From: an uncultured Spirochaetales bacterium
Lineage (GTDB): Bacteria > Spirochaetota > Spirochaetia > Sphaerochaetales > Sphaerochaetaceae
DNA: 33,903 nt
NCBI GenBank assembly: GCA_949295125.1
Contig: CASFJV010000020.1
Location: 1 to 33,903 of the forward strand
Direction: 5' to 3'
A program made the position numbers and the translations under genes. The notes under the pieces are model-generated. The model did not search any database. It had not been told where the DNA came from and saw only the letters and a list, made by a program, of their open reading frames with translations. Below are positions 14,950-23,614 of this stretch, piece by piece (the first letter of the stretch is position 1; every line of letters starts with the position of its first letter).

Positions 14950-15990
14950 TCAGCTCTTATATTCTGAATAGCTGTTCAGGACGGATGCAAGGAACTGCAT
15001 ATCTTCCTTCTTGTATCTCTGATCCAGCTGTATGGACATAATGTGCTGCAGAATATACTTTGCTCCCGGATATCTGCTGATATCATCAAGCATTGGCGGC
15101 TCTGGCCAGTAGACAGTGCTGCTCACTCCTCTTTTCCTGAGGAATTCCTGCATGTTTTCCCTGTCATCCGCATAAAGCGTGAAATGGGATGGAACATCAT
15201 TGTCCCTTAGTTCCTTGAATACCGGTCTCCATCCCCTGCATTCTTCGAGGCTGCTGATGACAGTGTTGAAGTTATCACGCCTTGCCCTGATCATGCTGTC
15301 AAAATCATAATGCCTGATTACATCTTTTGAATACTCATCAGAATCATATGCATCAAACATCTTCCTGAGCCTGAGCTCTGTATTCCAGAATGTCTCAGAT
15401 GCCTTCTCATCATAGCTTTTGTCCTTATCCGCTAAGGCAATGGATCTTTCCTCCATTGCCTTGTACCTGCCTTTTATGTGTTCCCCGTCCGGTGGAAGGA
15501 GAGTGACGTTAAATGGCCCGCCAGATTTGAATGCGATCCCGCCAGATGCGATTCCCATCCACTTTCTAAGCGATCCTGCTTCATAGGATGCGTATTTTTC
15601 AAAGTAGAAAGGGGAGTGCGTAATATCCAGAAGGACTTCAATTCCTTTTTCCCGTGCATACTTAACAAAATTTCCATCGTACCTGATAAACCCATAGTAG
15701 CCGCAGATTCCAAACACGCTTGCACCTTCAAGGTCTTCTTTCCTGAATTGCGGAACAAGGCCTTCAGGGTCGGTATCATAGAATCTCAGGTTAAAGCCAG
15801 CTTTCAAGTATGCTGAAAGCACAGTCTCACAGGTGTAGGCAGGGACATAAGCAATCTTCCTGCCTTTTATGTCCATATCGATAAGGCATGCATACAGTGC
15901 GCAGCGTCCAGACATTGCATAGATCATGTTAGCCTTTTCCGCGTTTGTAACGCTTCCTATCTTTTCTTTCTCAAACATTCCACCGATCAT
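14950..15990 (-). CDS. DegT/DnrJ/EryC1/StrS-like PLP-dependent enzyme
   Basis: A 346-residue fold-type I PLP enzyme. It opens with a G-R-x-A-L-like cofactor entry (SGRCALYACL, 27-36) and then VPAYTCETVLSAYLKAG (49-65). GYYGF and the Asp of LLDITHSPF (D122) follow, the latter expected to touch the pyridine nitrogen. SLRKWMGIASGG (140-151) comes next, with Lys143 the probable Schiff-base lysine. Sugar aminotransferases of the family usually show a longer S-x-x-x-x-K-x-x-x-x-G-E-G-G signature, so this is a divergent branch without an assigned reaction. It lies nine bases after the M42 peptidase gene and ends the peptide operon, so an amino-acid or peptide-derived substrate is as likely as a nucleotide sugar. 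An AGGG ribosome site precedes the ATG. Confidence 0.75.
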   Translation of the reverse strand: MIGGMFEKEKIGSVTNAEKANMIYAMSGRCALYACLIDMDIKGRKIAYVPAYTCETVLSAYLKAGFNLRFYDTDPEGLVPQFRKEDLEGASVFGICGYYGFIRYDGNFVKYAREKGIEVLLDITHSPFYFEKYASYEAGSLRKWMGIASGGIAFKSGGPFNVTLLPPDGEHIKGRYKAMEERSIALADKDKSYDEKASETFWNTELRLRKMFDAYDSDEYSKDVIRHYDFDSMIRARRDNFNTVISSLEECRGWRPVFKELRDNDVPSHFTLYADDRENMQEFLRKRGVSSTVYWPEPPMLDDISRYPGAKYILQHIMSIQLDQRYKKEDMQFLASVLNSYSEYKS

Positions 15991-15999
15991 AGCTTTTCC

Positions 16000-17076
16000 C
16001 TAGAAAGAGAGTATTGTCTCCCTGTTGATGCGCCTGATAATCTCAACTGCCAGGCGTGATGCATTCTCAAAATCCGAGTAGGCTGAATAGCCATAGCTTG
16101 TATGGGCATACCTGACAGGAATTCCGATTACAATGCATGGAATTGCTTTTCCTCCTACATGGATCGGGGCTCCGTCTGTACCGCCGCCAGTCCTGACTGC
16201 AGTCTGAGTTGGAATTCCGGTTTCCTTTGCTGTGTTCAATGCATAGCGCTGGAAGCGTGGGTTAGTTATCATTCTGACATCAATATGCCTGAGCATCGGA
16301 CCATGCTTTAAGCATGTCTGAGCCTGGTAGGAGGGGACTACGGTATCATCGGCAGGGCAGCCTTCAAAGCATATTGCGATATCTGGCTGGACATGGGCTA
16401 CTGTAACTGTTGCTCCCCTTGTTCCGACCTCTTCCTGGCTTGCTATTGCACCAACCAGGTTTACATCAAGCTTATCATTCTTAAGCTCATCAAATGTATT
16501 TATTACTGAAGCGCATCCAAGGCGGTTATCGAATGCTTTGCCGCGCATGATGTCATGCTTTTCGTCGTATTTGAATATTGCATCTGGCACAACCGGTGCG
16601 CCGACTTCAATCTTATAGTCTTCAATGATTTCCTTGTCGCTGGTTGCACCGACATCTATTACAAGATGTGCAACTTCAAGCTTTGCGCTTCTTTCCTGTT
16701 CGCTCATGAAGTGTGGCGGCTTGGATGCGACAACGCCTTCAATATAATCACCAAGGGCATTTTTCACCCTTACGATATGGGCTGGGATATTGGTTGTCAC
16801 CCATCCTCCGATAGTCATGAATTCAAGCATTCCGTCCGGCCTTATAGCCTTTACCATGAAGCCGACCTCATCAGAGTGTGCATCAAGCATAAGTACTGGC
16901 TTCTCAGGGCTGTTGCCGTTTCTCTCAAGGTATACGTTCCTCATTGCATCTTCGCTGATGCTGCCATATTCCTTTGCACTTTCCCTGATAATCTCAACTA
17001 CATCATCCTCAAAACCTGAAATTCCGTTAGCATTGCTCAGCTTTTCTATCAGGGATAGCTTAGTGTTCTTGTCCAT
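16000..17076 (-). CDS. M42 family glutamyl aminopeptidase (metallopeptidase)
   Basis: Cytosolic di-zinc (or cobalt) aminopeptidase of 358 residues that trims N-terminal residues from imported peptides. Members usually form dodecameric tetrahedra. Predicted ligands and catalytic residues are His67 in DAHSDEVGF, the bridging Asp183 in GKAFDNRLG, Glu215-Glu216 in SQEEVGTRG (catalytic base and ligand), Glu238 in CFEG and His325 in YAHTSYG. The set is complete, so activity is expected. AAGGAG lies 8-13 bases upstream of the ATG at 17076. It sits directly after the peptide-binding protein gene, supporting a role in hydrolysing the transported peptides. Confidence 0.93.
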   Translation of the reverse strand: MDKNTKLSLIEKLSNANGISGFEDDVVEIIRESAKEYGSISEDAMRNVYLERNGNSPEKPVLMLDAHSDEVGFMVKAIRPDGMLEFMTIGGWVTTNIPAHIVRVKNALGDYIEGVVASKPPHFMSEQERSAKLEVAHLVIDVGATSDKEIIEDYKIEVGAPVVPDAIFKYDEKHDIMRGKAFDNRLGCASVINTFDELKNDKLDVNLVGAIASQEEVGTRGATVTVAHVQPDIAICFEGCPADDTVVPSYQAQTCLKHGPMLRHIDVRMITNPRFQRYALNTAKETGIPTQTAVRTGGGTDGAPIHVGGKAIPCIVIGIPVRYAHTSYGYSAYSDFENASRLAVEIIRRINRETILSF

Positions 17077-17101
17077 GCGTTCTCCTTATTAAGAAATACA
17101 T

Positions 17102-17121
17102 GAGGGCTTTTTCAAGCCCCC
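17102..17121 (-). terminator. hairpin between binding-protein and peptidase genes
   Basis: GAGGGCTT / AAGCCCCC with a 4-base loop forms an 8-bp stem (one G-T) just 3' of the binding-protein stop codon. There is no U-run on the minus strand, so it would slow or protect the transcript rather than end it. That would let the binding protein be made in excess over the downstream enzymes. Confidence 0.55.
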
Positions 17122-17134
17122 AAGATGTTTTTGT

Positions 17135-18664
17135 TTAGCGTGCAACTGTTACGTTGTCCAGCTTGTGGTATCCGATTGGATCGATTACGAAGCCTTCAAC
17201 CTTGTTGCTTGCTCCAGCTGTGATTGCTGTGTATACAACTGGTGCGTTGTTTGCCAGATCCTTCAGGTAGATAGCGAGTTCCTTATAAGCTTCCTCCCTG
17301 ACTGCTGGATCTATGCTTGTCCTTCCTTTCTCAACAAGCTCATCAACCTTTGGATCGTTTGTGAAGCTCCTGTTTCCAGCTGCTCCCTGCTGTGATGAGT
17401 GCTCAAGGCTGTAGAATGTGTAGTCAGCATCCTTTGTGGATGTTACCCAGCCAAAGTATCCCATGTCATGCTCTCCGTTTGTCGTGCGGCTGATGAATGA
17501 ACCGAATTCCATGACTTCTACACGGCAGTCAACGCCAATTTCCCTGAACATCTCCTGGATTGCCTGGCACATCTCAACCCTGTCCTGGGCATTGTTTACC
17601 CATAGTGTGCACTCGAATCCGTTTGGATATCCTGCTTCTGCAAGAAGTTCTTTTGCCTTTTCTGGGTTGTATTCATAGAGTCCTACTGGGTAGTATCCGA
17701 ATACTGCAGGTGCAATGATGTTGTCAGCTGGTGCGCCTGTTCCCCTGTTTACTGTCTCGACAAGAAGCTCCCTGTCAATAGCCATATTGAGTGCCTGCCT
17801 TACAAGCTTGTTGTCAAAAGGAGCCTTGTTCATGTTGAATGAGACATAGTAGCAGGATAGGGAAGGGGCACTGTAAAGTGTAAGATCTGGATCTTCCTCA
17901 ACTCTGCGGATATCAGAAATTAGAAGATCATATGCAATATCGATCTCTCCTGTCTCAAGTGCGATAGTCCTCTGTGCGGCCTCTGGAATGACCTTCATTT
18001 CGATGTACTGGGTCTTTGGAGCTCCTGCATAGTAATCTGCATATGCTTCAAGCCTTACGTTATCATTCTGTGACCATGAAACGAACTTGTATGGACCTGA
18101 ACCGACTGGAGCAGTCTTGAGTGCATCCGGATTTGCAGATACATAATCCTTTGGCACGATTGCTGCAAATGGGACAGCAAGGTTCCTCAGTGCCGGAGCA
18201 TATGGCTCTTTTGTAGTTACCTTTACTGTGTACTCATCCACCTCTTCAACGCTTTCGATGAAGTCAACAATGTAGGATACTGCCGGAGTTGCAATAGCCC
18301 TGTCCAGTGAGAACTTTACATCATCTGCCTTTAAGTCCTCTCCATTATGGAACTTGATGCCCTGGCGGATGTGGAACAGGTACTCTGTATCTGACAGCTG
18401 CTCCCATGATTCTGCAATCTGCGGGACAACTTCATTTGTTACTGGATCCACTTCTACAAGTGTGTCATAGATGTGGTTTGTTACAGCAACAGCAGGTGTT
18501 TCCTTACCCACATGCGGGTCAAATGATGTTACGTCTGCACCCAGTGCAAAGATGATTGTATCCTTGTATCCACCTTCGCCTTCACTGGCTTCCTTGGAAC
18601 CGCCAGCAAAAACAAGTGAAAAGGCTGCAAGCATCACTAACATGACTGACAATGCTTTTTTCAT
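17135..18664 (-). CDS. family 5 oligopeptide/dipeptide-binding protein
   Basis: Extracytoplasmic solute-binding protein of 509 residues (SBP_bac_5, the DppA/OppA of Gram-negatives). The signal peptide covers about residues 1-20, ending SLVFA, and the mature start GGSKEAS has no cysteine, so it is periplasmic rather than a lipoprotein. Family landmarks are GADVTSFDPHVGKETP, YLFHIRQGIKFHNGEDLKA, VGSGPYKFVSW, and the late NPEKAKELLAEAGYPNGF repeat. It follows dppF by 42 bases and precedes the M42 peptidase. The transporter genes plus two peptidases indicate peptide transport. Family 5 proteins can also bind nickel or glycans, so the ligand is inferred from context. I leave the symbol blank to avoid confusion with the D-aminopeptidase. 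Confidence 0.92.
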   Translation of the reverse strand: MKKALSVMLVMLAAFSLVFAGGSKEASEGEGGYKDTIIFALGADVTSFDPHVGKETPAVAVTNHIYDTLVEVDPVTNEVVPQIAESWEQLSDTEYLFHIRQGIKFHNGEDLKADDVKFSLDRAIATPAVSYIVDFIESVEEVDEYTVKVTTKEPYAPALRNLAVPFAAIVPKDYVSANPDALKTAPVGSGPYKFVSWSQNDNVRLEAYADYYAGAPKTQYIEMKVIPEAAQRTIALETGEIDIAYDLLISDIRRVEEDPDLTLYSAPSLSCYYVSFNMNKAPFDNKLVRQALNMAIDRELLVETVNRGTGAPADNIIAPAVFGYYPVGLYEYNPEKAKELLAEAGYPNGFECTLWVNNAQDRVEMCQAIQEMFREIGVDCRVEVMEFGSFISRTTNGEHDMGYFGWVTSTKDADYTFYSLEHSSQQGAAGNRSFTNDPKVDELVEKGRTSIDPAVREEAYKELAIYLKDLANNAPVVYTAITAGASNKVEGFVIDPIGYHKLDNVTVAR

Positions 18665-18706
18665 ACTTTCTCTCCTTATTCTTTATTTCCTTAAAAAGTT
18701 TCTCAA

Positions 18707-19657
18707 TTACGCCATAAGGCATCTTACAGTGTGTCCTGGCTCAACTTCCTTTACTGGAATCTCCTTGGCTGTGCATTCCGGCTTTGCATAAGGGCAGCGT
18801 TTTGCGAATCTGCATCCAGGGGCAGGATCAATCGGGCTTGTAAGCTCTCCTTCAAGAGGTATGCGCTTTGCATCATAGTCCGGATCCGGTACAGGAATGG
18901 CTGAGAGCAGGGCTTTTGTGTAAGGATGGACCGGATTCTCAAAAAGCCTCTTTGCAGGAGCTTTCTCTGCGATCTGGCCAAGATACATTACGATAATGTC
19001 ATCAGAAATATGCTTAACTACGGATAAGTCATGTGTGATGAACAGGTATGTGAAGCCGAATCTCTCCTGGAGATCCTGCATGAGATTAAGCACCTGAGCC
19101 CTGATTGACACATCAAGTGCAGATACCGGCTCATCGCAAACGATGAACTTAGGATTGAGCGCAAGGACCCTTGCAATTCCGACCCTCTGCCTTCTTCCGC
19201 CGTCAAGCTCATGAGGATAGCTGTTCACAAGCCTCGGTGCAATGCCGACAAGATCCATGTATTCCTTTACTTTCTTCTCCAGCGTTGCCTTGTCACTCTT
19301 CTTTACAAGCTTCTGTATGATAAGGCTTTCTGCGATGGTGTCACTGACTGTCATCCTCGGATTAAGGGATGCGAACGGATCCTGGAAGATGATCTGCATC
19401 TTCTGCCTGAGTTCTTTCATCTCCTTTGGAGAGTATCCAGTGATGTCCTTCCCTTCAAAGATGATTTTTCCTGATGTTGGCTCATGGAGTTTCAGGATAG
19501 TCCTTCCCAGCGTGGATTTTCCGCATCCGGATTCTCCTACGACACCAAGGGTCTTTCCCTCTTCCATGCTGAAAGAGACATCATCTACTGCATGGAGTAT
19601 TCCGTTAGGGGTTGCGAAGTATTTCTTCAGGTTTTCAACTCTTAGTAGTTCGCTCAT
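18707..19657 (-). CDS. dppF: oligopeptide/dipeptide ABC transporter ATP-binding protein DppF
   Basis: Second ATPase of the peptide importer, 316 residues. It has Walker A GESGCGKST (about 40-48), a Q-loop in IIFQDPFASLNPRMTV, the signature region in the variant form LDGGRRQR, Walker B FIVCDEP and the H-loop FITHDLS. The C-terminal oligo_HPY domain holds a cysteine cluster (GCRFAKRCPYAKPEC, then RCL), seen in many Opp/Dpp ATPases as an iron-sulfur site. Its ATG overlaps the dppD stop by four bases. The D-G-G-R-R-Q signature is known in several DppF proteins and is not a sign of decay. Confidence 0.92.
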   Translation of the reverse strand: MSELLRVENLKKYFATPNGILHAVDDVSFSMEEGKTLGVVGESGCGKSTLGRTILKLHEPTSGKIIFEGKDITGYSPKEMKELRQKMQIIFQDPFASLNPRMTVSDTIAESLIIQKLVKKSDKATLEKKVKEYMDLVGIAPRLVNSYPHELDGGRRQRVGIARVLALNPKFIVCDEPVSALDVSIRAQVLNLMQDLQERFGFTYLFITHDLSVVKHISDDIIVMYLGQIAEKAPAKRLFENPVHPYTKALLSAIPVPDPDYDAKRIPLEGELTSPIDPAPGCRFAKRCPYAKPECTAKEIPVKEVEPGHTVRCLMA

Positions 19658-20637
19658 GCTTTTCCTCCGATTTCACCTGCAAAATGGCATCTTACCATAT
19701 GGCCGTTTCCAATGTCCGTAAGTGCTGGGTTTTCGCTATGGCACTTTTCACATGCATGGTGGCAGCGCGGGGAGAACTTGCATCCATCTGGAAGATCTGT
19801 AGGATCCGGCATCATGCCGTTTACCGGATTAAGCCTCTTTACATCATGCGTAAGCGATGGGATTGAGCCAAGGAGCCCAATTGTATAAGGATGTCCGGTC
19901 TCCTTGAATATCTGGTGCAGGTTCCCTTCCTCTACGATTTCCCCTGCGTACATGATTGCCACCCTGTCACAGTTCTGTGCAACAACTCCGAGATCATGAG
20001 TGATGAGGATCATTGAAGTGTTCAGCTTATTCTTCAGGGACCTGATCATATCAAGCACCTGTGCCTGGATTGTCACATCCAGGGCTGTGGTAGGCTCATC
20101 GGCGATCAGCAGCTTAGGATTGCATGCGAGTGCAATGGCAATGATAACGCGCTGTTTCATTCCTCCGGAGAACTGGTGAGGATACTCATCAGACCTGTCT
20201 CTTGAGATTCCTACCAGCTCAAGCATGTCCTGAGCCCTCTTATGAAGCTCTTCTTTCTTAAGCCCAGGGTTGTGCGATTCAATTACTTCCTCAATCTGTT
20301 CTCCGACAGTCAGGACAGGGTTCAGGCTTGTCATAGGATCCTGGAAGATCATTGAGATTTCCTTTCCCCTGATCTTGAGCATGTCGTTTGCCGGAAGCTT
20401 GAGGAGATCCTCTCCATTGAAGATTACCTCTCCGTTCTTAATTTTTCCTGGCGGCATTGGAATAAGGCGCATTATACCGCGTGCAAGCGTTGTCTTTCCT
20501 GCACCTGTCTCTCCCACAAGTCCAAGAGTTTCCCCTTCTTTAAGGTGGAGTGAAACTCCGTTAAGCGCCCTGACCACTCCGTCATCTGTTTCGTATGCTA
20601 TTTCAAAATCTTTTATTTCTATTAAATTTCCGCTCAT
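19654..20637 (-). CDS. dppD: oligopeptide/dipeptide ABC transporter ATP-binding protein DppD
   Basis: First ATPase of the importer, 327 residues. Its motifs are Walker [10 protein letters not shown], a Q-loop in [16 protein letters not shown], signature FSGGMKQR, Walker [13 protein letters not shown] and the H-loop LITHDLG. The C-terminal domain again has a cysteine cluster ([15 protein letters not shown], then RCHF). It lies nine bases after dppC, with a ribosome site in that gap (GGAGA). With dppF it forms the ATPase heterodimer expected for Dpp/Opp systems. Confidence 0.93.
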   Translation of the reverse strand: MSGNLIEIKDFEIAYETDDGVVRALNGVSLHLKEGETLGLVGETGAGKTTLARGIMRLIPMPPGKIKNGEVIFNGEDLLKLPANDMLKIRGKEISMIFQDPMTSLNPVLTVGEQIEEVIESHNPGLKKEELHKRAQDMLELVGISRDRSDEYPHQFSGGMKQRVIIAIALACNPKLLIADEPTTALDVTIQAQVLDMIRSLKNKLNTSMILITHDLGVVAQNCDRVAIMYAGEIVEEGNLHQIFKETGHPYTIGLLGSIPSLTHDVKRLNPVNGMMPDPTDLPDGCKFSPRCHHACEKCHSENPALTDIGNGHMVRCHFAGEIGGKA

Positions 20638-20646
20638 CTTCTCTCC

Positions 20647-21531
20647 TTAGTTCTTGAGCCTTGGGTCAAGCGCATCCCTAAGTCCATCTCCCATGACGTT
20701 GAGAGCCAGGATAGTAAGCATTATTCCAAGCCCTGGAATAACTGTGATATGCCATGCTTCCCTGATATAGGATCTTGCGTTTGAGAGCATTGATCCCCAT
20801 TCAGGTGTAGGAGGCTGTATGCCAAGTCCGAGGAATGAAAGTCCTGCGATTGAAAGGATTGCTCCAGCAACTCCGAGGGTAGCCTGGACAATAAGTGGTG
20901 AAAGGCTGTTTGGAATGATGTACTTGAAGATTATTCGGGCATCACTTGCTCCAAGCGCTCTTGCAGCCTCTATGTATTCCTGATCCTTGATGGTAAGCAC
21001 TGAAGCCCTTACTGTGCGTGCAAATGTAGGAATATAGCTTATTGCAATGGCAATCAGGACGTTTACAAGGCTTGTTCCGAGAGCTGCAACAATAGCTGTT
21101 GCAAGAAGCATTGAAGGGATTGCCAGAAGTATATCCATGAAACGCATGATTACATTATCCCTTATCTTTCCATAGTAGCCTGCGATAGCTCCAAGAACTC
21201 CGCCTACGATAGTGGAGAATGCGATTGCGAACATTCCCATGAACAGTGAGTACCTTGTACCCCAGAGCATCCTGAAGAAGATATCGCGTCCAAACTCGTC
21301 AAGGCCGAAGATATGTTCCCTGCTTGGTCCCTGGAGGCGTCCCCTGAGGTTCTGCTTGATTACATGGTTGTCATAGAATGACTTGTTAGTTACAAGGTCT
21401 ATTACGATTGTTGCAATGGAAATGATCATTAAAAGCGCAATGAATCCCATTCCAACCAGGGCAAGCTTATTCTTTTTCAGCCTTCTCCAGGCTTCGCCAT
21501 ACAGTGATCTTCTCTTTACTTCCTTTGCCAT
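20647..21531 (-). CDS. dppC: dipeptide ABC transporter permease DppC
   Basis: Inner-membrane permease of 294 residues. It has an N-terminal OppC_N hydrophobic helix (around LALVGMGFIALLMIISI), the periplasmic GLDEFGRDIFFRMLWGTR sequence that marks DppC/OppC proteins, and the EAA coupling loop EAARALGASDARIIFKYIIP. I prefer the ATG at 21531 (MAKEVKRRS) to a GTG nine bases earlier, because the GGAGGAG site is then about nine bases upstream. It starts one base after the dppB stop codon. Confidence 0.92.
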   Translation of the reverse strand: MAKEVKRRSLYGEAWRRLKKNKLALVGMGFIALLMIISIATIVIDLVTNKSFYDNHVIKQNLRGRLQGPSREHIFGLDEFGRDIFFRMLWGTRYSLFMGMFAIAFSTIVGGVLGAIAGYYGKIRDNVIMRFMDILLAIPSMLLATAIVAALGTSLVNVLIAIAISYIPTFARTVRASVLTIKDQEYIEAARALGASDARIIFKYIIPNSLSPLIVQATLGVAGAILSIAGLSFLGLGIQPPTPEWGSMLSNARSYIREAWHITVIPGLGIMLTILALNVMGDGLRDALDPRLKN

Positions 21532-21532
21532 A

Positions 21533-22504
21533 TTACACACTCCTCCTAGCTTTGAATCCTGCCTTCTTGTACTGGCTCTTGATCCTTGGATCTATGAATG
21601 CATATATGATGTCAACAAGAAGATTGACTACGGAGAACATCATAGCAAGGAATATGACAGCTCCAAGAACCATAGGAATGTCTTTTGAGTTGATGGAATC
21701 TACCATGAGCCTTCCAAGCCCTGGCCAGGAGAATACAGTCTCTGTAAGCATTGCTCCGCCTAAGAGCTGTCCGAACTGAAGCCCTACTGCTGTAACGATT
21801 GGAATCATGGCATTCTTGAGCATATGGCGTCTTGTTACCTGTTTTTCAGGGATTCCTTTTGCCCTGGCTGTTGAGATGTAATCCTGCCTTATGACATCGA
21901 GCATGCTTGATCTTGTCATTCTTACTACTGTTGCTGCAGAGCCTGTACCGAGAGTGAGGGCCGGAAGGATTATGGAGCGCAGCAGCGGAATGAATCCTGA
22001 TCCCATGCCCTGTGATGGGAGCCATCCAAGCTTGAGGGCAAAAAGCATCGACAACAGGAGTCCAAGCCAGAAATTCGGCATGGAAACACCTACAAGCGAT
22101 AATACCATTGAAGTGTTGTCAAAGATCGTATACTGCTTCTTTGCAGAAAGTATGCCGACCGGTATTCCTATCAGGAGTGCTACAAGTATGCCTGCAACTG
22201 CAAGGATTGCAGTGTTAGGGAACTTATCTATAACCTGATCCCATACGGATATCTGGTTCTTGTACGAGGTGCCAAGATCTCCATGGAGCATGTCCCAGAT
22301 ATAAGTGAAGTATCTGACAAGAAGGGGTTTGTCGAGGCCAAGTTCTATCCTTTTAGCCTCAAGTGCTTCTGCTGATGCCTGATCGCCGAGGATTATGGCA
22401 GCAGGATCTCCAGGTGTCAGGTTCATGATGAAGAATACTATGAATGTAACACCAAGAAGGATTGGAATCATCATCAGAAGTCTCTTAACGATATATTTCC
22501 ACAT
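21533..22504 (-). CDS. dppB: dipeptide ABC transporter permease DppB
   Basis: Inner-membrane permease of 323 residues with about six membrane helices. The N-terminus YIVKRLLMMIPILLGVTFIVF and NLTPGDPAAIILG are standard DppB/OppB features. The EAA loop is near RAKGIPEKQVTRRHMLKNAM, followed by LLGGAMLTETVFSWPGLG. GGAGGAG lies about nine bases before the ATG. It opens the transport operon, separated from the upstream rpiR gene by a terminator and its own promoter region. Confidence 0.93.
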   Translation of the reverse strand: MWKYIVKRLLMMIPILLGVTFIVFFIMNLTPGDPAAIILGDQASAEALEAKRIELGLDKPLLVRYFTYIWDMLHGDLGTSYKNQISVWDQVIDKFPNTAILAVAGILVALLIGIPVGILSAKKQYTIFDNTSMVLSLVGVSMPNFWLGLLLSMLFALKLGWLPSQGMGSGFIPLLRSIILPALTLGTGSAATVVRMTRSSMLDVIRQDYISTARAKGIPEKQVTRRHMLKNAMIPIVTAVGLQFGQLLGGAMLTETVFSWPGLGRLMVDSINSKDIPMVLGAVIFLAMMFSVVNLLVDIIYAFIDPRIKSQYKKAGFKARRSV

Positions 22505-22547
22505 TTACTCCTCCCACTTTTGAATAAAAATACAGTTAATATTCAAA

Positions 22548-22577
22548 ATTTTAACATAAGAATAGGGTGGTACACAA
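22548..22577 (-). promoter_or_regulatory. putative dppB promoter
   Basis: On the minus strand, TTGTGT (rc of 22572-22577) and TAAAAT (rc of 22548-22553) are 18 bases apart, giving a start near 22541 and a 5' UTR of about 37 bases before the dppB ATG. The -35 box is weak (3-4 of 6), which would suit an activated promoter. The repeated 15-base motif directly abuts it upstream. Confidence 0.5.
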
Positions 22578-22592
22578 TAAAATTAAGGCAAA
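22578..22592 (-). promoter_or_regulatory. repeated motif copy 1, upstream of dppB
   Basis: TTTGCCTTAATTTTA on the minus strand, immediately upstream of the predicted -35. An identical 15-base copy lies on the plus strand at 24505-24519 and a near copy at 22621-22637. It is a candidate operator for the RpiR-family protein encoded next door. Confidence 0.45.
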
Positions 22593-22620
22593 AATCTAAA
22601 ATATTAATTCATATCCTGCC

Positions 22621-22637
22621 AAAAACTTAGGCAAATG
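22621..22637 (-). promoter_or_regulatory. repeated motif copy 2, upstream of dppB
   Basis: CATTTGCCTAAGTTTTT on the minus strand, a near copy of the motif at 22578-22592 and in the same direction. The two GCC cores are 43 bases apart, about four helical turns, so a bound protein would face the same side of the DNA. Confidence 0.4.
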
Positions 22638-22692
22638 TTTAAGAGTTAAATGCATTTTTCCGCTAGACGGAATCTGGAATCCTTATGGAAAA

Positions 22693-22738
22693 CAGGGATG
22701 GCATCTTGCTTTTCAGACTTTCAGCACAGCCATCCCTG
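22693..22738 (-). terminator. terminator between rpiR and dppB
   Basis: A 10-bp perfect stem, CAGGGATGGC (22693-22702) with GCCATCCCTG (22729-22738), carries a 26-base loop. On the minus strand the stem is followed by TTTT, directly 3' of the rpiR gene. It would separate the D-aminopeptidase/rpiR transcript from the dppB promoter. Confidence 0.6.
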
Positions 22739-22741
22739 CTT

Positions 22742-23614
22742 TTAGAGGGATTCAAGGATCTGGCTGTATGCTGTCTTCAGATATTTCACTTCCTTTTCTT
22801 TCCCTTCTTTTTCGTGTCCGAAATAATAGAAGAATGAAAGTGCATCAAAGAGTGCAAAATAGGGAACATAGGAATTAGTCAGGCCTCCAAAGCTCTGCAT
22901 GGTCGGGCATGTGAAAGCCAGGTCAGAAAGAGCGTAGAGAGGGCATGATGGATCATCACTGAATGATATGATCCTTATTCCTGATTTCCTTGCAAGCTCA
23001 GTAATTGCTATGGTTGTCTTTCCATATGGAGGTGTTGCAACGGATATAAGGAGGGGATTATCTCCTTTAAGCATTGTAAGCCTTGTCATGCTCTGCTGCT
23101 CCTCAACAGGATCAAGAGCTGTCATCTCAACTCCGAACATGCTGAACCTGTATGAAAGGTAATTCGTTGCCTGCCTGCTTGCGTTATGGGAGGCAATAAA
23201 GATGCTGGAAGCGCTTCGGATCATCTCATCAGCCTGGAGGATCTTCTCTACGCTGTTAAGCCGGAAAGCCTCCTCAATGCTCATTCTTTCTGATTCAAAG
23301 ATTGTTTTGTATAAGTTTTCCGCACTGTCCTGGCTCTTCGCAATTACCCTCATTCTCTCTGATGGATTTGCCCACTCAAGCACATAGGACTGAAGTTCTT
23401 TCCTGAATTCGCTGTAGCTTGTATAGCCAAGCCCCTTGCAGAAATTTATGACTGTGACATCTGTAGTATCTGCAAGGCTTGCAAATTCCCTGATCGGAAG
23501 GAAAGAACAGCGTGCAGGATCGCTGATGATGGTATCTGCGATCCTTTTGCGCGTAGTGTTCCATCCCGGGTAGAGTTCTTTTATCCTATCAAGAAGCTTT
23601 GTCCCGTTCCCCAT
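22742..23614 (-). CDS. RpiR/MurR-family transcriptional regulator (HTH + SIS domain)
   Basis: A 290-residue regulator. Residues 1-77 form the HTH_6 domain (TRKRIADTII, then FASLADTTDVTVINFCKGLGYTSYSEFRKEL). Residues ~120-260 form a SIS domain that normally binds a phosphosugar. The usual second SIS loop (S-x-S-G-x-T) is replaced here by ATPPYGKTT (193-201), while the first loop keeps SHNAS (142-146), so the effector may differ. Its start codon overlaps the D-aminopeptidase stop (TAATG), so the two are translationally coupled. A role in controlling the adjacent peptide genes is inferred from position. It could be activator or repressor. Confidence 0.88.
   Translation of the reverse strand: MGNGTKLLDRIKELYPGWNTTRKRIADTIISDPARCSFLPIREFASLADTTDVTVINFCKGLGYTSYSEFRKELQSYVLEWANPSERMRVIAKSQDSAENLYKTIFESERMSIEEAFRLNSVEKILQADEMIRSASSIFIASHNASRQATNYLSYRFSMFGVEMTALDPVEEQQSMTRLTMLKGDNPLLISVATPPYGKTTIAITELARKSGIRIISFSDDPSCPLYALSDLAFTCPTMQSFGGLTNSYVPYFALFDALSFFYYFGHEKEGKEKEVKYLKTAYSQILESL

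Noticed and set aside
18707..19657. DGGRRQR in place of the usual SGGQRQR signature in DppF, as a possible inactivating change.
   Set aside because: This variant is familiar in DppF-type ATPases, and Walker A, Walker B and the H-loop are intact.
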